Shown: positions 22,605 to 30,195 of the stretch, piece after piece
How the letters are laid out: each line of letters starts with the position of its first letter
How positions within the stretch are numbered: position 1 is the first letter of the stretch
Notes under the pieces: generated by a model
The model's input: only the letters and a program-made list of their open reading frames with translations
What the model was told of the DNA's origin: nothing
Databases searched by the model: none
Program-made: the position numbers and the translations under genes
From: Pseudomonadota bacterium
GTDB lineage: Bacteria > Pseudomonadota > Gammaproteobacteria > Xanthomonadales > Xanthomonadaceae
Length of the DNA stretch: 35,144 nucleotides
Assembly: GCA_023399815.1 (NCBI GenBank)
Contig: JAEWOJ010000100.1
Span: 1-35,144, forward strand
Reading direction: 5' to 3'

Positions 22605-23210
22605 TTAATGCAGTTTACTCATCGCGGATGCCACTGCCTTACGAATCTGCTCAGGATCGTAGGACTCGGCAACTTTGATAAGACGCTTGCGTGGAACATC
22701 AACGATGGCCACTTCTGCATTCAGCTGCTTGGCGTCGGTGATGTATTGCGCTAGATGCAACAACGTCTGGGCTTGCTCGGCTTTCAATGGCGCGTCCACG
22801 ACGTGAAGATAGAGCAGGAGAAGCTTGCCAGCATGGCTCGCGACGACAACATCCTGCCCCGTCCTCAAGACGACACCATCAACCGTAGTTGAGCACTTGG
22901 GAGGACTTGGCCGCGGCGTAAAGTCCACGTCGTCATTGGCGGCCACAATTTCCACGAAATTGCGAACCAACCCTTCTGCCTTATCCTTCAACGGACCAGG
23001 AAAGGCTGCCAAACGTGCGCAAGCGTCATTCGCACTCAAACCCGCACATACGTCCTTTACTGCCAGTTTGATGCAGTTGGTGTACCAAAGCGGGAATGAC
23101 ATCCCTTCACGTTGCCCAGAGCGCTGGTACAGCCGCGCCTGTTCGGCCAGTTCTTCCTCTGTCGCGACCGCCAGGCGGCTCGCTTTTCGTACAGTCAAAC
23201 GATTACTCAA
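22605..23210 (-). CDS. Unknown 201-aa protein
   Basis: I choose TTG 23210 because AGGAG lies 6 bases upstream; a longer frame to 23378 starts inside a terminator hairpin and has no ribosome site. The protein starts 'LSNRLTVRKASRLAVATEEE' and has a helical, charged N-half with a short aromatic 'FPLWYTNCIKLAVKDVCAGL'. A Pro-rich linker 'TPRPSPPK' near 110 and an alpha/beta-looking C-half 'DVVVASHAGKLLLLYLHVVD' follow. No membrane span. No family recognised. Its 5' leader is overlapped by a predicted plus-strand small RNA, so regulation by antisense RNA is possible. Confidence 0.65.
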   Translation of the reverse strand: MSNRLTVRKASRLAVATEEELAEQARLYQRSGQREGMSFPLWYTNCIKLAVKDVCAGLSANDACARLAAFPGPLKDKAEGLVRNFVEIVAANDDVDFTPRPSPPKCSTTVDGVVLRTGQDVVVASHAGKLLLLYLHVVDAPLKAEQAQTLLHLAQYITDAKQLNAEVAIVDVPRKRLIKVAESYDPEQIRKAVASAMSKLH

Positions 23211-23279
23211 TGGATGCTCCTTTCTCTTGCATTGCTGCAGGAGGCATTCCAAGAGACTGTGCGATTGCAGCTTGGCTCT

Positions 23280-23309
23280 TTGACTTTCGGCCGGGTTCAC
23301 TGCTAAAAT
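23280..23309 (+). promoter_or_regulatory. Predicted sigma-70 promoter for a small RNA
   Basis: -35 TTGACT (23280-23285), 18-bp spacer, -10 TAAAAT (23304-23309): five of six matches to each consensus hexamer. It points to the terminator at 23366 and lies opposite the leader of the 201-aa gene. Confidence 0.55.
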
Positions 23310-23315
23310 CGCTTG

Positions 23316-23392
23316 ATTCGCTATTTGATGCTCAGTCTCTGGGCTACCGTCCTGCCATTCAGGATAAGCCACCAGCAACTGGTGGCTTTTTT
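23316..23392 (+). ncRNA. Predicted ~77-nt small RNA
   Basis: Bounded by a good promoter and a strong terminator with no convincing start codon and frame between them. It starts about 105 bp upstream of the TTG start of the 201-aa gene and on the opposite strand, so it would pair with that gene's leader if the mRNA begins to the right of 23316. No known RNA family recognised. Confidence 0.45.
23366..23392 (+). terminator. Rho-independent terminator
   Basis: Perfect 10-bp stem AAGCCACCAG / CTGGTGGCTT with CAA loop, followed directly by TTTT and then ACGG. No protein gene on the plus strand ends here, which is the main argument for a small RNA. Confidence 0.85.
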
Positions 23393-23843
23393 ACGGGGAG
23401 GTGAAATTAATTGAAATAAATCCCCTCCGTATACATTGAAACACTATCCATACGCCTGTGCAATCCGTTAATTTTCTGCGTATGTCTGTCGTTAATGCTT
23501 CGTTTAGTGACGCCCGTCTCACAGAATGAGACCAGCCCTAGTTGGGTTGACGGCTGACACGTTCTATCCGCCCCCTCCGCGGTGTTCCGCGCTTACCCTA
23601 CGGGCGCCCTACGAGCACCATCACCAGGCTCAGAGTTCTGAGAGACGTCGGGCGAGTCCATTCCAGCGTTTGGCACGGCTATCTATAGCTGCGCCCTGTA
23701 GCCGCCGGGCAGTGCACAGCGCCCTCAAAGGCAATCAGTCTCATCTCCCTTCGAATGCAGATCGATCAGCTGAATGAATGATGTGGCGACGGTCGCGTCC
23801 GATGAGACGCCAGTTCCGCTAGGGCTGGCGGTTCTCCCTGGAA
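23393..23843. other. No supported gene; upstream region of lexA
   Basis: About 450 bp. Short frames only. The left 100 bp are AT-rich. An in-frame upstream extension of lexA to ATG 23774 adds 30 residues not typical of LexA and is rejected. No RNA gene recognised. Confidence 0.6.
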
Positions 23844-23861
23844 GGTGTAAAAATTTTCACC
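23844..23861. promoter_or_regulatory. Palindromic operator at the lexA start
   Basis: GGTGTAAAA-ATTTTCACC is an 18-bp inverted repeat with one symmetric mismatch. It ends 2 bp before the lexA ATG and includes its ribosome-binding GGAAGGTG. Autoregulation is usual for LexA, so this is a candidate LexA-type box. It differs from the E. coli box. Confidence 0.55.
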
Positions 23862-23863
23862 AA

Positions 23864-24490
23864 ATGAACCTTACCCCGCGCCAGCAACAAGTCTTCGAGC
23901 ATGTCAGCCGCCTTATCGCGGAGACCGGCTTGCCTCCGACAATCCATGAATTGATGGACGCTTTCGGCTGGGCAAGCCCCAATGCGGCGTCGAAGCATCT
24001 GCAAGCTCTGATTGAGAAGGGGGCGATCACCATGGCGCCCAACAAGGCCCGCACCATCCAACTGGTCGAGGCAACATGTGGGCCTGCCGCGCGCTTGAGC
24101 TCGGACACCTTGGAGCTTCCACTGGTAGGCCGGGTTGCCGCCGGCGAGCCCATCCTTTCCGATGGCTTCATCGAGCGCACCGTTAACATCGATCGCTGGA
24201 TGTTCCGGCCGGTGCCGGACTTCCTGTTACGTGTACAGGGTGACTCGATGGTCGACGATGGCATCCTCGACGGGGATCTGGTCGCCGGCAAATCGACTTC
24301 GGATGCCGAACACGGACAGACCGTGATTGCCCGTTTGGGCGATGCCGGCATCACGATCAAGCGCTTGTATCACCGCGACGGCGTGCTGCGCCTCCTACCC
24401 CGCAACCCCCGTCATATGCCTATCGATCCGGACCCGACCGAGGACTTTGCGATCGTAGGCGTCTATTGCGGCCTGCTGAGGCGCGGCTGA
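23864..24490 (+). CDS. lexA: LexA-family SOS repressor, second copy type (LexA2)
   Basis: 208 aa from ATG 23864. The N-terminal winged helix begins 'MNLTPRQQQVFEHVSRLIAE' and has 'ASPNAASKHLQALIEKGAI'. The self-cleavage bond is Ala93-Gly94 ('VGRVAAGEPIL'), and the catalytic dyad is Ser128 ('QGDSMVDDGILDGDL') and Lys166 ('ITIKRLY'). All are intact, so RecA-stimulated autocleavage should work. The downstream imuA and dnaE2 remnants identify it as the lexA2 that heads lexA2-imuA-imuB-dnaE2 cassettes; a chromosomal lexA1 next to recA is expected elsewhere. Its stop overlaps the imuA ATG (TGATG). Confidence 0.93.
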   Translation: MNLTPRQQQVFEHVSRLIAETGLPPTIHELMDAFGWASPNAASKHLQALIEKGAITMAPNKARTIQLVEATCGPAARLSSDTLELPLVGRVAAGEPILSDGFIERTVNIDRWMFRPVPDFLLRVQGDSMVDDGILDGDLVAGKSTSDAEHGQTVIARLGDAGITIKRLYHRDGVLRLLPRNPRHMPIDPDPTEDFAIVGVYCGLLRRG

Positions 24491-24624
24491 TGGCTCGGCT
24501 GATGACTCTCCACGAGCTGGTCGCTGGCCAGCACGTATGGCATGGCCGTAGTGCGCGTGCCTTGGAGGATGGGATACCCACCGGCTTTTCCGTGCTCGAC
24601 GAAGCACTGCCGCTGGGCGGATGA
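24490..24624 (+). pseudogene. imuA: imuA 5' fragment
   Basis: 44 codons from ATG 24490. 'LVAGQHVWHGRSARALEDGI', then 'PTGFSVLDEALPLGG', matches the N-terminus of ImuA, ending just as the RecA-like core should begin ('LP.GGW' in intact proteins). It then runs into TGA overlapping the dnaE2 ATG (ATGA at 24621). Full ImuA is around 220-250 aa, so most of it and all of imuB are gone. Confidence 0.82.
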
Positions 24625-24950
24625 ACGCGCCTGCCTATGCCGAGCTGCACTGCCTATCCGACTTCACGTTCCTGCGAGGTGCGGCCACGGCGCGCCAGCT
24701 GTTCGAACGCGCGAAGAGCTGCGGCTACACCGCCCTGGCGATCACTGATGAGTGCTCCCTCGCAGGCATCGTTCGTGCTTTTGAGGCCGCGCGAGACACT
24801 GGCATACGCCTGATCGTCGGCAATGAGATCACCTTGATCGATGGAACGAAGTTCGTGCTGCTGGTCGAGGACCAAACTGGCTATGAGACCTTATGTGCTC
24901 TGATCAGCCGCGGCCGGCATGCGGCCGCCAAGGGCCAGTATCGGCTTTGA
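24621..24950 (+). pseudogene. dnaE2: dnaE2 5' fragment (PHP domain start)
   Basis: 109 codons from ATG 24621. 'YAELHCLSDFTFLRGAATA', 'RAKSCGYTALAITDECSLAG' and 'IRLIVGNEITLIDGTKFVLL' are the PHP-domain opening of error-prone DNA polymerase DnaE2, which is normally about 1000-1080 aa. The frame ends at TGA 24948-24950 and nothing recognisable follows. It cannot be a polymerase. Whether the short product is made is unknown. Confidence 0.9.
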
Positions 24951-25113
24951 AGGTCAGCAATAAGCCGTAGAGCGACGCGGAGGTGGAGCAGTATCCAGTC
25001 CTATCAGAACGTCCGCTTTGGGTCGCACGGCGCCATTCGGCTAGGAATGGACGGTGAGAAATTCGGATGAGCGAATGTCAATAGATGCGGGCGGCGGAGT
25101 AGTGTGTATTCGA

Positions 25114-26610
25114 CTAGGACGCGGCCTGAGGCAAGAAGTGATGCTCAAAGGTCTTAAGTAACGAAGTGTCGTTCACGGCTCTGACACGTGCGCGCAGGGT
25201 GTCACCTTCCACTAACGTGATTTCGAACTTCTTGCTATTGGCTTGGCGTGTCTTCTCAACTCGTTCATGTGCATGCGCGGAAAGCGCACCACTGGTCCAG
25301 AGTTCAAATCGCGGTGGCGGGCCCGACCAACAAAGTTGCTGAAGGTGGTGGCGCACGCGCGTGATGCGCGTAGTGAGCCACAGCTCGATCTGCTCGTCGT
25401 CGACCAGCGTGCCGGGGGCTATTCCTTTGCATTCGATCATCTGTGCCTCGACGCCTTCGTTGAGGTGATAGACATCGACTTCTGCGCTTCCATCCTCGCC
25501 TTTGCAGATCTTGTTCAGCCTGACTTGCCCAGCAGCCGTCTTGCGAACTACCTCGGCTACTAGCAGCTCGAAGAAGGCGCCACGCATATTGCCAACCGCA
25601 CCCTCTAGCTTTCCAAGCTTGGAGAACAGCTGGTCGAACTTCTCCGGATCGATGACCCCTTGAGCGGCTTCATTGAGTGTCTGAACTAGCGCGCGGAAAC
25701 CCTCGGCCACGTCCTTTCCGAAGAGAGAGGCGGGAGTGGCCGGCATGATTCCAGCCGATCGCAGAGCTTTGAACGCGTCAGCGTCGTATCCTTGTGCCAC
25801 CAAGATGAACATCGTGCGCCCAATGTTCTTCAATGCCCCGATCGATCGAGCCTTATGCAGGAAAGGTTCGACGTGCGCGAGCTGCGCGTTCTCGATCAAT
25901 AGCACATCGCAAACAACCCATCCCGACTTCACGCCCTTGTCTTTCAGCCGCGTCACGACGGAAGTGAGATAGCTGGGCGCGGTCAGATCCCAGGAAAATG
26001 TGCCCACGCGTGGCATTTCCGCACCCCGGGTGCGGACGGTGTTGTAACTCACCATGGCCAATCGCCGCAGCCACTCCCGAATGCTATCGAGCAGAACACC
26101 TTCCGCAATAAGGCGGGATCGAGTGGCAGCGGCCAGTTCATCCAAAGCCAGCTGATGACCCTCATACGTCTTCTTGCTCATTACGCATATTCCCAACCCG
26201 GGCAGCGCGTGCTTGACTAAGACATTGGCGTCGACCAAGCGGTCCAGCACCGTGAGCGCGGAGAGCTGCTTCTTCTGGGCAATCGGTGCACCACATGCGC
26301 CCAGAAAGTGATCAAGCGGTACAACCTCGCGAGCCTGGACGGCACCCAACGCCCGGGCGTAGGGCCCGTTAGTCGCCAGGATTGCCGCGTACAGACGATC
26401 CCAGTAGTAAGGTGACGCGTATTCGTCTTGGTGATAAAGAAATCGCGCCTTGCGTGCGAACGGCAAGTACGCCAGGCGCTTGATCTGCGGCGCCCCCCGG
26501 CTGACTCGCTGCCGCGCCGCCGCCGGCGACATGCCACACCGCGTCACCAGGTATTCCGTGAGCTCCGTGCTCAAGCAGGGACCTAGGGTCTTGAGGATGT
26601 CGGCCAACAT
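25114..26610 (-). CDS. Winged-helix + PD-(D/E)XK-like nuclease protein, putative defence
   Basis: 498 aa. The N-terminal 100 residues look like a winged helix ('TEYLVTRCGMSPAAARQRVS'). The middle part (about 150-330) has alpha/beta segments such as 'GWVVCDVLLIENAQLAHVEP' and 'TMFILVAQGYDADAFKALRS'. The C-terminal part has a restriction-endonuclease-like pattern: Glu348 in 'GAFFELLVAEVV', Asp379 in 'AEVDVYHLN', and Glu393-Cys-Lys395 in 'AQMIECKG'. I know no family name. It is divergent from gajA with a 280-bp control region between, so it may belong to the same defence island. Function is inference from the motif and context. Confidence 0.75.
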   Translation of the reverse strand: MLADILKTLGPCLSTELTEYLVTRCGMSPAAARQRVSRGAPQIKRLAYLPFARKARFLYHQDEYASPYYWDRLYAAILATNGPYARALGAVQAREVVPLDHFLGACGAPIAQKKQLSALTVLDRLVDANVLVKHALPGLGICVMSKKTYEGHQLALDELAAATRSRLIAEGVLLDSIREWLRRLAMVSYNTVRTRGAEMPRVGTFSWDLTAPSYLTSVVTRLKDKGVKSGWVVCDVLLIENAQLAHVEPFLHKARSIGALKNIGRTMFILVAQGYDADAFKALRSAGIMPATPASLFGKDVAEGFRALVQTLNEAAQGVIDPEKFDQLFSKLGKLEGAVGNMRGAFFELLVAEVVRKTAAGQVRLNKICKGEDGSAEVDVYHLNEGVEAQMIECKGIAPGTLVDDEQIELWLTTRITRVRHHLQQLCWSGPPPRFELWTSGALSAHAHERVEKTRQANSKKFEITLVEGDTLRARVRAVNDTSLLKTFEHHFLPQAAS

Positions 26611-26890
26611 GCTTAGCGCCTATGTCACAGAGCGCTATTTATAACATTCCACTACGTGGGCCGGTCCTTTTTCCGCAAGCGCGCAGTAATTCCCCTTAAA
26701 ATCAGTAAGTTACAAGAATAAAAATTAGCCTATTCAGTAATGCTGTCACAGTGCCTATGTCACCAGGAAGTCTTAGCCTACTTACTGGAGCTGGGGACGA
26801 GGACGCCGCAATGCGGCGACGCATTCAGCACGCTCCCGGTGGGCTATCGTAAGGCAGAGCGCTCATGCGAGCGCTAGGGGACAGGAATGT
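26611..26890. promoter_or_regulatory. Divergent control region with repeats and two palindromes
   Basis: Direct repeats GCCTATGTCAC at 26618-26628 and 26753-26763. Two inverted repeats stand just before gajA: CGCCGC-AAT-GCGGCG (26804-26818) and AGCGCTC-ATGC-GAGCGCT (26858-26875). The middle (26690-26740) is AT-rich and suits promoters. No gene fits here. Confidence 0.6.
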
Positions 26891-28621
26891 ATGGCAGCGC
26901 CACAAATCCGACGCCTTGAGCTGACTCGATTCCGTGGAATAGAGTCGTTAGTGTGGTGGCCCGCGCCTGGCGTCAATTTAGTCCTCGGTGGAGGTGACGT
27001 TGGCAAGTCCACCCTTCTGGAGGCGATCGCGCTCCTTTTGTATCCCACCAATGGCTTTGTGCTGAGCGATACCGATTACTTCAATCGTCTCGTAGAGAAC
27101 GAGTTTCTCATTGAAGCGGTAATGTCTCTGCCAGACACTTCAGGGATACACGATCAGTCATGGACCGCGTGGCCGTGGGAATGGGATGGCGAGCAAGCGA
27201 CGCTTCCCGACCCGGAGGCCGAAGGGCCAGTCCGTGATCCGGTGTACCGCATGCGAGTACGCGGCACCTCGGAATCAGATCTGGCGTATGAAGTGATCCA
27301 GCCAGATGGCAGCACAGTCTCATTCCCCACTGCGCTACGCAGGCGCATCGGGCTGGTACGACTGGTAGCCGATGATCGCAGCGATCGTGACCTGCGTCTG
27401 ATCCAGGGCGGCGCTTTGGATCGTTTGCTCGATGATAGAGCTCTCCGCGCAAGGCTGGGTAGGCATCTTGCACAAGACGGGCTGCAAGATCAGCTGGTCA
27501 ATGATGCACGCGCACGATTAACAGCCCTGGATGTCGACTTGACGAACCGTCATTTGCCGCACGGTTTAGGCTTGGGTTTTGTCGGCGGACCTGGTGTCTC
27601 GATCAACTCGCTGGTCGGACTGACTTCAGAAAAGGCTGGCGTTGCCTTGCCGATGACGAGCTGGGGCGCGGGTACGCGCCGACTTGCGGCGCTTGCCATC
27701 GCCGACAATTTGCAGGATGGGGCGCCGATCACCCTTATTGATGAGATCGAGCGAGGCTTGGAACCGTATCGACAAGCTGCACTCATGCGCTCGCTCGGCG
27801 CGCGACCGTCCCAGACGATGGTCACGACCCATAGCGGTTTTGCGATCACGGCAGCGACGGGGGCCACACTGTGGTATCTGGACGCCGCAGGCCGCATCGG
27901 GGAACTTCCGACCGAAAAGTTGGGCGCCCTTCAGCGGCGCGATCCGGCTGCTCTTTTGTCGCGCCTTACCGTCATTGTTGAAGGCATCACGGAGGTCGGC
28001 TTTCTCGAAGTACTGCTTGAGCGGCAGGTAGCCCGCGACTGGGGGGCATATGGGTTGTACATCGCTGACGGCGGCGGCAACGACCGGGCCCTGCAGCTCT
28101 TAGAGGGCTTACTGTCCGGGGGTGTGCAGTTCGCCGGCATGGCCGACCGTGAGGCGGGGGATCCGGCTCCAGAGCGTTGGGTGCGCGTCCAGCGGGCTTT
28201 GGGCGATGGTCTGCTCCGCTGGGATGAAGGCAACCTGGAATCCAACGTGCTACCTCTGTTTGGCGTCCAACGCCTGCAAACACTGATCACCGATCCCGAC
28301 AACCGCAAGACAGGCCAACGCCGGAGATCGTTGATCGACCGTCTCGGACTGGCCCCAGAAGCGACGCTTGAGCAGATATCAGTTGCCGCCGGCGACGGCT
28401 TGATGCAGGTTGTGGTGGAGGCAGCGCTCGGCAAAATACCTCCTGACATCGTGGACGATGAACGAAGGAAGATGTTCAAGGGACACTCTTCGCAGTGGTT
28501 CAAATCGCATGCTGGTGGACGTGAGTTGGCGAACAAGGTCTTCGAGCTCGATCTCTGGCCAAGGCTGGAGCCACGCTTTATGCGCTTTCTCGCTGTTCTC
28601 CGCCAAGCGCTCCATGACTGA
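26891..28621 (+). CDS. gajA: Gabija protein GajA (class 2 OLD ATPase-TOPRIM nuclease)
   Basis: 576 aa. The SMC/OLD-type ATPase N-terminus has Walker A GGGDVGKST at 33-41, an ABC-like signature 'TSWGAGTRRLAALAIADN' near 255-272, and Walker B 'TLIDEIERG' near 281-289 followed by an H-loop-like 'MVTTHSGFAI'. The C-terminal TOPRIM domain starts at 'VIVEGITEVGFLEVLLER' (about 361-378) and continues with the acidic 'GMADREAGD' and 'NLESNVLP'. Size and the directly overlapping UvrD-like partner match Gabija GajA (close to 578 aa in the B. cereus system), a nucleotide-sensitive DNA nicking enzyme. AGGA lies 4 bases before ATG 26891. Confidence 0.9.
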   Translation: MAAPQIRRLELTRFRGIESLVWWPAPGVNLVLGGGDVGKSTLLEAIALLLYPTNGFVLSDTDYFNRLVENEFLIEAVMSLPDTSGIHDQSWTAWPWEWDGEQATLPDPEAEGPVRDPVYRMRVRGTSESDLAYEVIQPDGSTVSFPTALRRRIGLVRLVADDRSDRDLRLIQGGALDRLLDDRALRARLGRHLAQDGLQDQLVNDARARLTALDVDLTNRHLPHGLGLGFVGGPGVSINSLVGLTSEKAGVALPMTSWGAGTRRLAALAIADNLQDGAPITLIDEIERGLEPYRQAALMRSLGARPSQTMVTTHSGFAITAATGATLWYLDAAGRIGELPTEKLGALQRRDPAALLSRLTVIVEGITEVGFLEVLLERQVARDWGAYGLYIADGGGNDRALQLLEGLLSGGVQFAGMADREAGDPAPERWVRVQRALGDGLLRWDEGNLESNVLPLFGVQRLQTLITDPDNRKTGQRRRSLIDRLGLAPEATLEQISVAAGDGLMQVVVEAALGKIPPDIVDDERRKMFKGHSSQWFKSHAGGRELANKVFELDLWPRLEPRFMRFLAVLRQALHD

Positions 28622-30131
28622 TCTGGACGTCGCGGCCGCGCTGAGGTCCGACGCGCAACTCGTCGTCATCGAAGCACCCGCTGGATGTGGCAAGACTTAT
28701 CAGGCCGCAGACTACGCTCGCTGGCTAGGGGAGCAGCTGCCCATCCGGCGTGCACTGATCTTGACCCATACACATGCAGCCTGCGATGTGTTCCGTGCTC
28801 GCGCACCGGTCGATGCACGACGCTTGCAGGTGTGCACTTTCGATGGCTTCATCACCCAACTAGCAGCGATATACCACCAAAGCCTGAGGCTCCCTCAGGA
28901 CGTTGCCCGATGGGCCATCGAGCAACCCCAGGAAGGCTTCGCGGCGCTGGGCGAGCTGGTCAGCCAGCTATTGGCACGCTCCCAGGCGATCCGGAGCGCG
29001 GTGGTGTCCCGATATCCTGTCATCGTCTGCGACGAACATCAGGATACCAACGCGGCGCAGCACCGCATCGCGTTGCAACTTCTCGATGCGGGAGCCAAAT
29101 TGCGTATTTTCGGGGACCCTCGCCAAGCCATTTATGGAACGACCAATGTCGAGCGTGCGGCGCATCGTGCGCGGTGGCAGTCACTGCGCGAACGCGCCAC
29201 ACGCTACGAGTCACTGGAATTTCCGCATCGCTGGACGAATGGGTCGCGCGCGCTAGGCAACTGGATACTTGCCGCACGGGCGGCGCTTGAGGCGGGGACA
29301 CCGATTGACCTGCGCGGTGATTTGCCTCAAGGACTTCAGCTGGTGCGGGCCACCAATGACGGGAATCGCGGCCAGTTTCGCTTGGATGCAGAAGCGGCAA
29401 CGGTGAGGGCCCTCGTGCGGCAATCAGACTCCCTCCTGGTCCTCACACCGACGCAGGGTCTTGTTGACAACCTACATAGTTTTTTCGGCAGAACCATTCG
29501 GATTTGGGAAGGGCATTCGCGCGATGCACTCCAGAAACTGTCCCAGACCTGCGCCGACAACCCCGGAAATGCGCCAGTCCTCGCTGCGGCGGCGTGCGAC
29601 TTCATCCAGGCCGTGACGACCGGGTTTACTGCCGAGCGGAGACAACAATGTCTTCGCGAGATCGCGGATGGCGCCCAAAGAGCACGCCGAGGTATCCCTG
29701 CTGAGATGCAGGCACTAGCCCGATGCATCCTTGAGGCACCGGATCATGTTGGCGTCGCACGAGCACTCCAACGACTGATGTTCGCGGCCACGCCGCAGGG
29801 CGCGCTGTCCAGTGTCAAGATTGACCTCCACCGGGAGCTCCGCGAGGCGTCCCGGCTCGATCAGTTCACAGATGCCGTCCAGGGACAGGCGGAACTGACG
29901 CGGCGTAGAACCTTAGTCGGCGCCAGCATGCCAAATCGTGTTATCTCCACGATTCATAAGGCCAAAGGACTGGAGCGACGCGATGTCGTAATCATGCCAT
30001 GCGATGCGAGCACGTTTTCTAGCACTGATTACAAACGATGTGTGACATATGTGGCCTTGAGTCGGGCAACACATTCGTTGACTCTCGTGATCAGCCCGGT
30101 GCGCCCGCCGCCCTTCTTCGTGCTGAATTAA
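28614..30131 (+). CDS. gajB: Gabija protein GajB (UvrD-like helicase)
   Basis: 505 aa from ATG 28614, overlapping the gajA stop by 8 bp; the in-frame extension to 28410 lies inside gajA and is rejected. SF1 helicase motifs: I APAGCGKT (21-28), II 'VIVCDEHQDTN' (near 136-145), III 'LRIFGDPRQAIYG', IV 'FPHRWTNGSRALG', V 'ISTIHKAKGLERRDVVIMP' (near 443-461) and VI 'VALSRATHSL'. It is much shorter than UvrD/PcrA (about 720 aa), as in Gabija. It acts with GajA in phage defence. Confidence 0.9.
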   Translation: MTDLDVAAALRSDAQLVVIEAPAGCGKTYQAADYARWLGEQLPIRRALILTHTHAACDVFRARAPVDARRLQVCTFDGFITQLAAIYHQSLRLPQDVARWAIEQPQEGFAALGELVSQLLARSQAIRSAVVSRYPVIVCDEHQDTNAAQHRIALQLLDAGAKLRIFGDPRQAIYGTTNVERAAHRARWQSLRERATRYESLEFPHRWTNGSRALGNWILAARAALEAGTPIDLRGDLPQGLQLVRATNDGNRGQFRLDAEAATVRALVRQSDSLLVLTPTQGLVDNLHSFFGRTIRIWEGHSRDALQKLSQTCADNPGNAPVLAAAACDFIQAVTTGFTAERRQQCLREIADGAQRARRGIPAEMQALARCILEAPDHVGVARALQRLMFAATPQGALSSVKIDLHRELREASRLDQFTDAVQGQAELTRRRTLVGASMPNRVISTIHKAKGLERRDVVIMPCDASTFSSTDYKRCVTYVALSRATHSLTLVISPVRPPPFFVLN

Positions 30132-30195
30132 AGCGGCTAATAAGTTACAGCAATGGCGATTCCGAAAGGAACAGATCTATTAAAGGAGCCACCTG

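Noticed and set aside
23211..23378. N-terminal extension of the 201-aa gene
   Set aside because: It would begin at a TTG inside a terminator hairpin without a ribosome site; the TTG at 23210 has AGGAG at good spacing.
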